Source: Cytobacillus pseudoceanisediminis
GTDB lineage: Bacteria; Bacillota; Bacilli; Bacillales; Cytobacillaceae
DNA: 64,000 bases
Assembly: GCF_023516215.1 (NCBI RefSeq)
Contig: NZ_CP097349.1
Span: 2,976,001 to 3,040,000, forward strand
Direction of reading: 5' to 3'
Shown in pieces: positions 9,027 to 18,314 of the stretch. Position 1 is the first letter of the stretch; each line of letters opens with the position of its first letter. The notes beneath the pieces are model-generated. The model had not been told where the DNA came from and searched no databases. It saw only the letters and a program-made list of their open reading frames with translations. Made by a program: the position numbers and the translations under genes.

Positions 9027-10021
9027 GTGGAAACGACAGCAGAAAAAAATATCATCTTGCATGTAGATCGATTAAAACAATATTTCCCGGTTAAAAAAGA
9101 CTCTATCTTCAAGCCAAAGGCATATGTAAAGGCGGTAGACGATATTTCATTTGAGCTTTTTGAAGGTGAGACATTAAGTATAGTTGGGGAGTCCGGATGC
9201 GGGAAATCAACAACCGGACGTGCAATTTTAAGGCTTGATGAACCTACTGACGGAAAGGTTCTTTATATGGGGAAAAATATTTTAACGTTAAATAAAAAGG
9301 ATATGAGAAAACTTAGAGGTGATTTGCAGGTTATATTTCAAGATCCTTTTGCTTCTCTTAATCCCCGGCAAATGGTGAAGCAAATTTTAAATGAAGCCAT
9401 GGCCATTCAGAATGTGGTTGAAAAATCAAGGCGAAAGGAAAGAATGCTGGAACTGCTTGGCTATGTCGGACTTCCTCCAGAAGCACTTGACAGATATCCG
9501 CATGAATTTAGCGGCGGCCAGCGCCAGCGTATTGGAATCGCCAGAGCATTGGCCGTTAATCCAAAATTAATCATTTGTGATGAAGCTGTATCTGCCCTGG
9601 ATGTATCTATCCAGGCACAAATTCTCAATTTATTAAAGAAGCTGCAAAAGCAGTTTAAATTGACCTTCCTTTTTATCTCTCATGACCTTAGTGTCGTCAG
9701 GCATATTTCAGACAGGGTTATGGTGATGTATCTGGGAAAAGTGGTCGAGATTGCAGAGAAAAAGAAATGTTCGACTCTCCGCTTCACCCGTATACAAAAG
9801 CACTGCTCTCGTCTATTCCAGTTCCGGATCCAACTTTAAAAAGGGACCGCGTCATATTAAAAGGAGATGTTCCATCACCGATTGATCCTCCTGGAGGCTG
9901 CAGGTTTCATACACGCTGTCCTTTTGCTGTTGAAAAATGCAAGCAAGAGGAACCTCCCCTTAGGGAGCTGGTTAATAATCACTTTGTAAGCTGTCATATC
10001 GCTGAAACTCTTCCAGTTTAA
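9027..10021 (+). CDS. ABC transporter ATPase, DppF/OppF type, frameshifted
   Basis: The second ATPase of the transporter, about 331 residues when repaired. Walker [11 protein letters not shown]-loop FQDPFASLNP, signature FSGGQRQRIG and Walker B LIICDEAVSALD are all present. The C-terminal part has HPYTKALLSSIP and the Cys-containing CRFHTRCPFA tail. The frame is lost at the five-A run at 9759-9763, where six A would restore EIAEKKEMFDSPLHPYTK. A GTG at 9027 is chosen: AAGGGG lies nine bases upstream, while the TTG at 9018 abuts that site. It starts one base after the preceding stop codon. Confidence 0.85.
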
Positions 10022-10054
10022 TACAAATACCTCTATTTTGTATAAAATGTTATA

Positions 10055-10092
10055 TTAAAAAAGGGATAGGTTATTATACCTCCCTTTTTTAA
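10055..10092. terminator. Terminator after the ABC operon
   Basis: A 12-bp perfect stem (TTAAAAAAGGGA / TCCCTTTTTTAA) with an inner GGT/ACC pair lies 33 bases after the ATPase stop codon. It is followed closely by the sensor-kinase gene, so the two-component genes may be transcribed separately or by read-through. Confidence 0.75.
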
Positions 10093-10114
10093 TACTTAAG
10101 GAGAAACGAACCAC

Positions 10115-10885
10115 ATGCTGCCTATTGAATCATTCTCCATATACATTATGTTTTGTGTTCTGGTTCCGCTGGCGGGAGCCTTTACCCTGCTATTTTTATT
10201 TGTTTTTGAAAAAAGAATTGATTTACTTGAGAGGCAAAAAAGAGAAATAGCGTTAGAAAGTGAACTTCAAACAGCTTTATACAATCAATTAAACCAGGAA
10301 ATCCAGCCGCATTTCTTTTTTAATACCTTAAACTCCATCCTGGCTCTAGCTAGGCTGGACCGTAAAGCAGAATTAATACGGTCCATTGAAACCCTTTCAA
10401 AACTGCTAAAATTTAAATATCGGACTTTAAATAATTTCATATCAATTGAAGATGAGCTTACTTATGTTAATTACTATCTGGAGATACAGAAAACAAGATT
10501 TAGAGATCGTCTTCATTATGAAATTCATTTGGACAACCATGTGAATAATGCCATTATCATTCCCTTTTTAATACAAACACTTGTGGAAAATGCTTTTAAG
10601 CATGCCTTTGAAAGACATATTGGCGAGGCCTTATTAAAAATAAAAATAATAAAGATCGAATCAGCGATTCATGTTTCAGTGTGGAACAATTCTTTAGAGC
10701 GCTATGAAACAAGTCCCCAGGATGGCGGCGTGGGGCTGGAGAATATAAAAAGAAGACTTGAACTATTATTTCCCAATGATGAAACTTCTGTGCAATTAAC
10801 AGACCAGGGAGATGGAACAGCAGTTTTGGCTATATTCCCCCACGTTATTATGTCAGAGAAATTGGAAGGAGAAAGGATGCAATGA
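10115..10885 (+). CDS. Sensor histidine kinase, LytS/YesM-like, lacking an input domain
   Basis: A 256-residue membrane histidine kinase of the His_kinase (PF06580) class. One hydrophobic helix (about residues 9-33) is followed by a short linker, then the phospho-acceptor block IQPHFFFNTLNS with the active His. The N box is LVENAFKHAF, and a glycine box (GGVGLENIKRR) completes the ATP site. There is no extracellular sensor domain. Its stop overlaps the response-regulator start by four bases. The context between transporter and catabolic genes suggests it controls them, possibly sensing through the membrane transporter encoded two genes later; that is inference. Confidence 0.88.
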   Translation: MLPIESFSIYIMFCVLVPLAGAFTLLFLFVFEKRIDLLERQKREIALESELQTALYNQLNQEIQPHFFFNTLNSILALARLDRKAELIRSIETLSKLLKFKYRTLNNFISIEDELTYVNYYLEIQKTRFRDRLHYEIHLDNHVNNAIIIPFLIQTLVENAFKHAFERHIGEALLKIKIIKIESAIHVSVWNNSLERYETSPQDGGVGLENIKRRLELLFPNDETSVQLTDQGDGTAVLAIFPHVIMSEKLEGERMQ

Positions 10886-11574
10886 ATATTCTGCTTGTAG
10901 ATGATGAACTTATAGAATTGGAACAGCTGGAATATCTCATCAAAAAGAAATTTCCCAATTGGATTCTTTTTAAGGCTCAGGATGCCTCACAAGCTCTTCA
11001 AATTATAAAAAAGCACGACATCTTTCTCGCTTTCCTTGATATTCAGCTCCCAGGCAAATCAGGGTTAGATTTAGCTATGGAGCTTTCCGCAGCTGGTGAT
11101 ATGGACTTAATCATGGTTACAGCCTATCAAAACTTTGATTATATTCAAAAATCACTCAGGCTTGGAGTAGTTGATTATATTACAAAGCCCGTCATTGAAG
11201 AGGAGTTAATGAGCGTTTTGCGGAGGTATGAACGAATTGGCAGCTACTCTGAGCAAATTGTTAAGGCTTTGCAAATTATTCAAAAGGAATACAATGAAAA
11301 GCTTACTTTAAATTATTTAGCATCTAAAATTCATATCAATTCAGCTTATCTGAGCAGAAAATTTCACGAGGAAGTAGGAATGGGCTTTTCCGAATACTTA
11401 AATGACTTTCGATTAAAACAGGCACAAAAAATGCTGATTGAAAGCCCTGAATTAAGCATTAGCACCATTTCAGAAAAGTGCGGATTTAACAGTCAGCACT
11501 ACTTTAGCCAAATCTTTCGGAAAATGACTGGCCAATCACCCAGGGATTACCGCATGAAGGAGACTTCACAATGA
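10882..11574 (+). CDS. Response regulator, YesN-like with AraC-type DNA-binding domain
   Basis: A 230-residue response regulator. The receiver domain (1-118) shows the acidic pair in LLVDDE, the phospho-acceptor Asp in FLDIQLPGKSG and the Lys in DYITKPV. The C-terminal 100 residues form two helix-turn-helix motifs of the AraC family, ending in the signature CGFNSQHYFSQIFRKMTGQSP. Start and stop overlap the neighbours by four bases each, which implies translational coupling with the kinase and the membrane protein. It likely activates the flanking ABC and hydrolase transcripts. Confidence 0.92.
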   Translation: MNILLVDDELIELEQLEYLIKKKFPNWILFKAQDASQALQIIKKHDIFLAFLDIQLPGKSGLDLAMELSAAGDMDLIMVTAYQNFDYIQKSLRLGVVDYITKPVIEEELMSVLRRYERIGSYSEQIVKALQIIQKEYNEKLTLNYLASKIHINSAYLSRKFHEEVGMGFSEYLNDFRLKQAQKMLIESPELSISTISEKCGFNSQHYFSQIFRKMTGQSPRDYRMKETSQ

Positions 11575-12882
11575 AGAAAACCGATTTTCAATACTATATT
11601 GGCGGAGCATTTCAGCTGGGAATCGGTTTTGGTGTTGTGAGTCTTTTGTCAAGATGGGTAACAGGCAATACCATTCTTTCATCTCCCGAAACATTAATAA
11701 AGTATGGGTTAACCGGAGGAATCGGCTATTCCCTTATGGGGGCTCTTGCACTCATTTTATTTGGAATATTAGCAAAAAAGATTCGAGATCGGTTTCATGA
11801 CCAGCAAACGATAGGTGATGTATTGCGCAAAAGATTGACTCCACCCGGTTACTGGTTCATGATTTTTATTCTTCTCGTAATTAGTTTCCATTCTATATTC
11901 GTTCAAGCTATGGGGGCAGGAATCCTACTGCACATGATTTTTCCCCTGCCTGTTTTTTCTGTTATGGTTTTCTTTTTATTGTTTTGTTTTTTTATTGGGG
12001 GAGCAGGGGGCATGCAAAGAATCCATCAGCTTGCAGGCATTAATGTCGTGCTCATATTCAGCGCTGTCATCATCATCCCTGTTTACTTTTATATCCAGGA
12101 AGGTGTATATCCTGTTTATGAAGGCATTAAATTATATCATCCATACATCCTTTACGTTAAAAACACGGAAGCTATTTTGTTTATTTTCACAGCTATTTTA
12201 ATTGGCTTTGGACAAGTAATTATTGATCGTGCCTCATGGCAAAGAGTTTTTATTATAAAAAAAGAAAAGCTGAGAATTACTTTTACACTAGCGGGTTTAA
12301 TTTGGGCAACTATTCCTCTTGCATTATCATCTTTGATCATGATTATTATTTTTGGAAGAAGCTATGATTCCATATATTCCTTGTTATTTGAGTTAATAGG
12401 AAAAATCAATTCAACATTGCTTATTGTTTTATTTGTCCTGTTTTGCTTCAGTGCCATTTCATCTGCAATTAGTGCAGAATTACATGCTGTTGTCACATTG
12501 ATCATTAAAAATATCGTCGGGATGCTTCGCCCCCTCAGCAATAAAGAAAAATGGGGATTCACCTATCTGTTTTCCGGAGCCATGTGTTTATTATTACTTA
12601 TTATAGTTAGTATCCTGCCTCCATCTCCTATCGAACTGCTGTTTTTTTCGGTAATACTTATGCTTCCATGATTGTTCCCATGCTGTATATTATCCTTGGC
12701 AGTAAAACCTTGCCTGCCCTTATTCCCCTTGCATCTATTATTGGGACTGCCGGGGGTTTGCAGCTTTGCCTATTATGGAAAATCTTCTTACGATTTGGAT
12801 CAGCTTTTCCCTGTCCAGCTTAATTTGCTTAGGTTATTTCATTTACAATCTATTAAGAACGAAGCTGACTGTGAAAGTTTAG
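11571..12882 (+). CDS. Sodium:solute symporter-like membrane protein, frameshifted
   Basis: A very hydrophobic protein of about 437 residues once repaired, with about 11-13 helices. The stretch GYSLMGALALILFGILAKKI followed by TIGDVLRKRL resembles the solute:sodium symporter family (PutP/PanF), which is a tentative match. The open frame stops early at 12669-12671. One extra T in the run at 12642-12648 and one extra G in the run at 12752-12756 restore two more helices, ending in LTVKV at 12882. It is coupled to the two-component genes, so it may transport the signal compound, act as the sensor, or both. Confidence 0.65.
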
Positions 12883-12929
12883 CCGGGGTGCTTGTTTGTT
12901 ATGAACATAAATTGGATCTAATTATACAT

Positions 12930-12975
12930 ATCGCTCTCTTCCAGAAAACTGGCTGAGAGCGATACACTTTTTAAA
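12930..12975 (+). terminator. Terminator after symporter-like gene
   Basis: A nine-base perfect stem ATCGCTCTC / GAGAGCGAT encloses a second stem CCAG/CTGG and is followed by CACTTTTTAAAA. It ends the plus-strand two-component transcript and also separates it from the convergent cupin gene. Confidence 0.85.
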
Positions 12976-12992
12976 AGACTACAGCCTGCAAG

Positions 12993-13361
12993 TCAATATC
13001 TTGTTATATCCATTGGCAAAGACCCGGCTGCAAATCCAACAAATAAAAACCTGTCCTTCCCGGTATTGCGCATTCCATGAATCTGATTAGGCTTAGCAAG
13101 GATCACCATGCCTTTACCTATTTGAATTTCATTCTCCAAGTCAGGAAAGTAGGTTCCTGTTCCCTCCATACAAACCCATATATCATCAACATTGGAGTGA
13201 GAATGCAAGTATACCTCCTGTCCAGGTTCCAGACACCAGACAGCTCCTGCCGTTTTATCAGTTTCATAAAAATAGTTCTTTTGCGGTTTATCTGAATCGA
13301 ACTTTGCTATTTTATCGATTTCAAAAACTCTTTCTTCCATAATCTTCTGTATGTTTGGCAC
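12993..13361 (-). CDS. Small cupin-domain protein in the ureide cluster
   Basis: A 122-residue single-cupin protein. The first cupin motif is visible as HSHSNVDDIWVCMEGTG, giving two His and a later acidic or His ligand, with PNQIHG as the second-motif His. The start is a GTG at 13361 with AGGAGAGGAG upstream; a longer reading from 13517 runs back into the next gene and is rejected. It directly follows the ureidoglycine aminohydrolase gene (26-base gap), so a role in the same pathway is plausible, but no known allantoin enzyme has exactly this form. Confidence 0.75.
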   Translation of the reverse strand: MPNIQKIMEERVFEIDKIAKFDSDKPQKNYFYETDKTAGAVWCLEPGQEVYLHSHSNVDDIWVCMEGTGTYFPDLENEIQIGKGMVILAKPNQIHGMRNTGKDRFLFVGFAAGSLPMDITRY

Positions 13362-13387
13362 CGCTATTTCTCCTCTCCTGTAATTTT

Positions 13388-14152
13388 TTATAGTTCCGCA
13401 TCCCGATTGCAATCTTTTGAGTAGATATATGTTAAATTTTCTCTCCCTATAGCGTACGCTGCCTGGTGAACATAAGGGCCCATGAAAATATAATCGCCTT
13501 TTTTTACTGGAATCCACTTGTTATCGAGATTATACATCCCTTCTCCGGAAAGGATATATGCTCCGTGTTCCTGAACATGTGTTTCAATAAACGGGTGGCT
13601 CGCAGCAGGATCGAACGAAAGGATATGAAAATTCATATCAAAATCTAAATCAGCAGGCAACAGATCTTTAATGTTGACATTATGCATATCATCGTAGTTC
13701 CTGAATTCTATTCTATTTGCATGTCCTGATATAACCCAGGGCTTTCTCCCTTCAAGACGGCGATATTTCTGCTTGTATAAGAAGAGCTTAGAATCCCCAT
13801 CATTCATATTTTCTAAGTACATTTTCACTCCCGGCGGACAATAAAGGTATCCGCTTTCCTCTAAGATAAATTCTTTTTCATCTGCTGAAGCTTTTATTTT
13901 CCCCTCCAGTATGTAAACAAATGTCTGTACTTCCTCCTGTCCGCCAAAGCCTTCTTTATTTCCGCCTTCTTTTTTCATTGTCACATGATAGTCGACAAAG
14001 CTTGCCCCAAGCTTAGGAGAACCTAAAATCGAAATATGGCAATGATGAAATCCAGGAATAACATTGTTCACTAATCCTTCAGGTGCAATTAAAGCATATT
14101 TTCCATGTTCTATTACAGACCTGCTCGATAATAAATCTTTTGGATAACCCAT
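13388..14152 (-). CDS. allE: (S)-ureidoglycine aminohydrolase
   Basis: A 254-residue bicupin. It matches AllE/YlbA, which converts (S)-ureidoglycine to (S)-ureidoglycolate and ammonia using manganese. Diagnostic pieces are HHCHISILGSPKLGASF near the N-terminus and, in the C-terminal cupin, HPFIETHVQEHGAYILSG followed by KKGDYIFMGPYVHQA, which carry the metal His/Glu ligands. It lies 24 bases behind the allantoate amidohydrolase gene and ahead of the small cupin, so it belongs to the same minus-strand operon. Confidence 0.9.
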   Translation of the reverse strand: MGYPKDLLSSRSVIEHGKYALIAPEGLVNNVIPGFHHCHISILGSPKLGASFVDYHVTMKKEGGNKEGFGGQEEVQTFVYILEGKIKASADEKEFILEESGYLYCPPGVKMYLENMNDGDSKLFLYKQKYRRLEGRKPWVISGHANRIEFRNYDDMHNVNIKDLLPADLDFDMNFHILSFDPAASHPFIETHVQEHGAYILSGEGMYNLDNKWIPVKKGDYIFMGPYVHQAAYAIGRENLTYIYSKDCNRDAEL

Positions 14153-14176
14153 ATATAACTCCCCTTTTCATTAATA

Positions 14177-15438
14177 TTATTTATAAGCCAGTTCATATAA
14201 AGTGCTGATCAGTGCTTGAACTCCCTCAGCTAAATCAGCAGGCGCAGTATATTCACCAGGGTTATGGCTAATGCCCTTTTCGCTCGGCACAAAAAGCATA
14301 GCCGCCGGAATGGACGGTGCAAAAATTTGTGCATCATGGCCAGCACCACTATGCATTACTTTATAGCTCAAATTTTTCTCCTTGCACTTCTTTTCAATCA
14401 ATTCTGTAATTTCAGGATCCATTGGGACCGGGTCCGTATCAAGCCATTTTTCAATGACCGTTTCAACCCCATGCTCTCGTGATATATCATTTATGTTTTC
14501 TATAAATCTTTCAGTAAAATGGGACATCGTATTTTTATCAATATGGCGCAGGTCTAAAGTAAACGCAGCTTTTCCCGGCACCACATTTGCAGTGTTGGGT
14601 GAAATATCAATCCTCCCAACGGTTGCTACAAGCGGATCGCCATATTGCTTTGCCATATTTAGTGTTTCATGTATCATTTGGCTGGCAGCATATACAGCAT
14701 CTTTTCGATATGCCATGGGTGTTGTTCCAGCATGATTGGCTTGACCTTTTACTTCAATTGTAAAACGCCTTTGCCCAACGATGCATTTCACAATACCAAC
14801 AGATTTTTTCTCAGTTTCAAGGACATTTCCCTGTTCGACGTGGATTTCAACGAATACCTTCAAATCCTGCCGCGGAGATTTTGTTTCATCCCTATAGCTG
14901 AACCCCGCCTCACCCATGGCTTCAGAAAAAATTACTCCATTTGAATCTGTAAGATTTTCAACATCTTTTTTATATGCGTATCCGGCAATATTCTTTGAAC
15001 CCCAAAAGCAATAAGGAAATCTGCTTCCTTCTTCTTCTGCCAGTGAAACAACCTCGAGATTGCGTTCTGGAGTCCCATAATGATCTTTCAAATAAATTAA
15101 AGCCAGTATCCCAGCTACTATGCCAAATTGGCCGTCAAACAACCCGCCATTTTTCACGGTATCAATATGCGACCCAGTTAAAACGGTTTCTGTCTGATTT
15201 ACCCCTTTAGTATTCCGCTGAGATTTCCAACTTCATCAAACTTTACTTCCAAACCCTCAGTTTCCATCCATCTCTTCAAAGCTTGCTGAGTGTCCGTCCA
15301 TTGTTGGGAATATAGAAGACGGGTAATTCCTCCTTCTGGGTCCTTTGCAAATGAGCCCAGCCATTCAAGCCTTTTCACAATATTTTTTGCTAAATTTTCA
15401 TATTCAAGTTTCCCCTGCAAATTGATTAAGTCTGTCAT
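14177..15438 (-). CDS. allC: Allantoate amidohydrolase (M20 family), frameshifted
   Basis: A zinc or manganese amidohydrolase of the HyuC/AllC branch of peptidase family M20, about 420 residues when repaired. It would turn allantoate into ureidoglycine. Landmarks are TGSHIDTV and DGQFG (metal site), AEEEGSRF (catalytic and bridging Glu), EIHVEQG and SGAGHDAQ. The frame is lost at the four-C run at 15202-15205 (plus strand); a fifth base gives a seamless join between the N-terminal 79 residues and the rest. Related N-carbamoyl-amino-acid hydrolases cannot be excluded by motif alone, but the allB/allE neighbours decide for allantoate. Confidence 0.85.
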
Positions 15439-15481
15439 ACCCAGTTCCCCTATCTATAATCTTTCTGCGGACTTTTTAATT

Positions 15482-16873
15482 TCAGATCATATTCAAAGTT
15501 GACCTGCCATTTTTTAACTTAAGGGCTTTTCCGAGTGGTTTCCCAACAATCCCCTGATCCAAATCATATACAATCTTGCCGCGGACAAGGGTTTTGGTTA
15601 TCCGGCAATTAATCATCCTTCCAATGTATGGGCTATGCTTATGCCGATAATATAGGCCTTCCTCCTCAACAACATAGGAACGATTAGCATCAATGAAGAT
15701 GATATCTGCATCCATTGATACTGCTATTTCTCCTTTATTGGGAATGTTAAAACGTTCAGCGGGATTAGAAGAAATCATCCTTGCAAAATGAGTGATTGGC
15801 AGTTTTCTTTTCAAAACCGCTTCATCAAACATTAAATCAACGCTGTTTTGACACCCTGTGATTCCTCCCCACACTTCGAAAAAATTATTTGAAGGACTAT
15901 GCTTCATTTCAGGCGGACATGGTGAATGATCAGATGTTAACATATCAATCTTGCCTTCTATTAACTTTTTCCAAAGCCTTTCTTGTTCCTCTATACTTCG
16001 CAGTGGAGGAGAACATTTGGCAGCCGGGCCAATTTTCTCAAGCTGTTCAGCTGATATCGTAAAATAATGGGGACAGGATTCAAGAGAGACATCCTGACCC
16101 GCGCTTCGGGCCTTCATAATTTCTTCTACCGCTTCTGCGGTGCTAATGTGCACAAAATGAATAGGGCACTTCGTTTCTTTTCCAAAATAAAGGGCGCGTT
16201 TCACTGCTTCAACCTCTGTTAAAACAGGCCGTGAAAAGACATAATCTGCTGCTGCTGTCCTGCCCTGTGCGGTTAACTCTTCGCCTAATCGATCAGTAAT
16301 TTGGGCATTTTCCGCATGAATCGACAAAATTTGACCCAGTTCAGCAATCTTTTTCATCCCCGCAAAAAGGGTATAATCATCCACATTAGAAAAATCATCG
16401 GGATTATCCGTTCCACAAGTGGACATAAAGCATTTATAGGCGATAACTCCTTCATCTGAAAGCTCTTCGAGTCTTTCAAGATTGTCTGGAACAAGTCCGC
16501 CATAAAATGCATAATCAATATAATTCTTCCCCTTGGCTGCTTCTGCTTTTAATTGCAGTGTATGCCTGTCTATCGTAGCCGGAAGGGCATTCAAGGGCAT
16601 ATCCGCATAGCATGTAGTTCCTCCTGCTGCCAGTGCTTTAGTTCCAGTTATAAACCCTTCCCACTCTGTTCGGCCAGGCTCACAAACATGCACATGAGTA
16701 TCGATCATTCCAGGCATGACATATTGATCAGAGGCATCGATAATCAGCTCAGCTTCATGGTCAATCGTCTCCGCAATCGCTGCAATTTTTCCATTAATAA
16801 TGGCAATATCATTGTTAACTACCTCGTTTTTAAGAACCACTTTGCCGCCTTTTATTAACAAATCATAAATCAT
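15482..16873 (-). CDS. allB: Allantoinase
   Basis: A 463-residue cyclic amidohydrolase of the dihydroorotase/hydantoinase group, which opens the hydantoin ring of allantoin to allantoate. It has the binuclear metal residues DTHVHVCEPGRTEWEGF (HxH at 60-62), a probable carbamylated Lys in YKCFMS, His ligands in SIHAEN and FVHIST, and the Asp in TSDHSPCPPEMK, a motif shared by allantoinases. The start is the ATG at 16873 behind GGGGGAAATGCG; the in-frame ATG at 16924 has no ribosome site. It heads allB-allC-allE-cupin. Confidence 0.93.
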   Translation of the reverse strand: MIYDLLIKGGKVVLKNEVVNNDIAIINGKIAAIAETIDHEAELIIDASDQYVMPGMIDTHVHVCEPGRTEWEGFITGTKALAAGGTTCYADMPLNALPATIDRHTLQLKAEAAKGKNYIDYAFYGGLVPDNLERLEELSDEGVIAYKCFMSTCGTDNPDDFSNVDDYTLFAGMKKIAELGQILSIHAENAQITDRLGEELTAQGRTAAADYVFSRPVLTEVEAVKRALYFGKETKCPIHFVHISTAEAVEEIMKARSAGQDVSLESCPHYFTISAEQLEKIGPAAKCSPPLRSIEEQERLWKKLIEGKIDMLTSDHSPCPPEMKHSPSNNFFEVWGGITGCQNSVDLMFDEAVLKRKLPITHFARMISSNPAERFNIPNKGEIAVSMDADIIFIDANRSYVVEEEGLYYRHKHSPYIGRMINCRITKTLVRGKIVYDLDQGIVGKPLGKALKLKNGRSTLNMI

Positions 16874-17006
16874 CGCATTTCCCCCGTTACTTTTAATCTT
16901 GTTCTGTATTTCGAGGAACCTCATTAACTGATTTATTAAATTGTATAAAAAAATCGAACTATTTTTTTCGGATTCTTTTACTAATTTTTTAGCTTTCTTT
17001 ACTTCT

Positions 17007-18248
17007 TCAATTTCTTTTCTTCCCTGCTTTATCGCAAACTAAATTCCCCTTGTAGAACACTGCATGGCGTTCCGCTCTTCTAGCCATAGCCTCTGCTGAA
17101 CAGCTTGCATCGACAAGGACCATGCTGGCTTCATCTCCAGGGGTTGGCCAGATCTGGTTTCCCTTCTGATCCAGCGGTGTTCTGCCCCCTGTAATATATC
17201 TAAATGCTTGCGAAAGAGACTTTTCATCTGTCCATCTATACCGTTCAATTAAGCGGCCTGCTCTTTCCAGGATATCGCCATTGCCTGTTGGCCACCAGGA
17301 ATCAAAAATATTATCGTTTCCAACAGCAACCTCTACTCCACACTCACTTAACAGATCAACAGGCGGGATTGCCCGGCCAGTCGGGAGGCTAGTAACGATC
17401 GATATACTTGCGTCTTTTAAAATTTCTGCCATTTCAGCGGCTTCTGCCCTTGAAACATCACCCAGGCCGAATGCATGGCTAATCGCTACTCTTCCTTCCC
17501 AGCCAGCTTCCTTAGTCAGAAAGGCCAGCCTTTTCATTGTAAAGGTACCAAGGTGACCAGGATCATGTAAATGCAAATCAATATCTGCATTGCCTTCTAC
17601 AGCTAGATCCATCAATTGAACAAGCGAAGCTTCAATATTGTTGTCAACGGTAGCTGGATCGACCGCACCTACAATTCCTGCACCATTTCTAATAGCTTCT
17701 CTAATAAGCTGAGGTGTCCCTGAGCGCAGCAAGCCATGCTGGGCAAAGGCAACAATCTCGGAGCTTGCATAGCTTGAAAATTCCTCCAATGCCTGCTGAA
17801 CTTCAGCTAAATTCTGTAATTGGACTTCAGGGTATATATCCACATGGGTTCTAATGTGAGTTGATCCATAAGATATGAGTTGCTTAAGTAATGCTGTTGA
17901 TCGCTGATAGGTACTTGCAGACATAGATAACAATGCATTCTTTTCAATTTCACACCGTTCTATAACACCCGATGCAGGGATGCAGGCCCTCCACTTATCC
18001 CCCATATAGGTTTTATCGAGATGGACATGCTTTTCAACAAAGGATGGCAATAGCAGCAGTCCCTTTGCATCTTTTATAGGCAGATCATCAGATGAAGCCT
18101 CTAAGTCCTTCGTAATCTTTGCAATGCAGCCGTCCTCTATTAATAAATGAAATCGATCTGTTATAGTACCTGACACTCTATTATTCTCATTTTTGTATCC
18201 GCATTCCAAACGCACATTCTTTAGCCAATAGCTATTATTCATTTTCAT
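17007..18248 (-). CDS. Amidohydrolase, cytosine deaminase/YahJ-like (paralogue 3)
   Basis: A 413-residue third member of the paralogous set. Its metal site is HVH (74-76) followed by LDKTY, HLHDPGH, SHAFGLG and the Asp in VGNDNIFD. The C-terminal signature is LVDASCSAEA. As with paralogue 2 it lies directly 3' of a solute-binding protein gene, separated by a stem-loop. That repeated pairing of binding protein plus hydrolase suggests duplication of a functional unit with divergence of substrate. The ATG at 18248 follows an AAAGGTGAATG site. Confidence 0.85.
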   Translation of the reverse strand: MKMNNSYWLKNVRLECGYKNENNRVSGTITDRFHLLIEDGCIAKITKDLEASSDDLPIKDAKGLLLLPSFVEKHVHLDKTYMGDKWRACIPASGVIERCEIEKNALLSMSASTYQRSTALLKQLISYGSTHIRTHVDIYPEVQLQNLAEVQQALEEFSSYASSEIVAFAQHGLLRSGTPQLIREAIRNGAGIVGAVDPATVDNNIEASLVQLMDLAVEGNADIDLHLHDPGHLGTFTMKRLAFLTKEAGWEGRVAISHAFGLGDVSRAEAAEMAEILKDASISIVTSLPTGRAIPPVDLLSECGVEVAVGNDNIFDSWWPTGNGDILERAGRLIERYRWTDEKSLSQAFRYITGGRTPLDQKGNQIWPTPGDEASMVLVDASCSAEAMARRAERHAVFYKGNLVCDKAGKKRN

Positions 18249-18268
18249 TCACCTTTCCGGCCCCGGAC

Positions 18269-18308
18269 AAGATAAAAGGGTACCCAGAATGGATATCCCT
18301 CTTATCTT
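18269..18308 (-). promoter_or_regulatory. Stem-loop between binding-protein gene 2 and hydrolase 3
   Basis: AAGATAAAAGGG pairs with CCCTCTTATCTT (one mismatch) around a 16-base loop just 3' of the solute-binding protein gene. No T run follows on the minus strand, so it is better read as an mRNA-processing or 3' stabilising hairpin than a terminator. It occupies the same place as the hairpin at 4234-4266. Confidence 0.55.
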
Positions 18309-18314
18309 AGAGTC

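Noticed and set aside
8011..10021. True inactivation of the ABC transporter ATPase genes
   Set aside because: All motifs survive on both sides of single-base gaps in runs, and the same fault occurs in essential genes such as hemY.
13362..13517. Longer start for the small cupin gene running back into allE
   Set aside because: It would overlap allE by about 130 bases in another frame; the GTG at 13361 has a good ribosome site.
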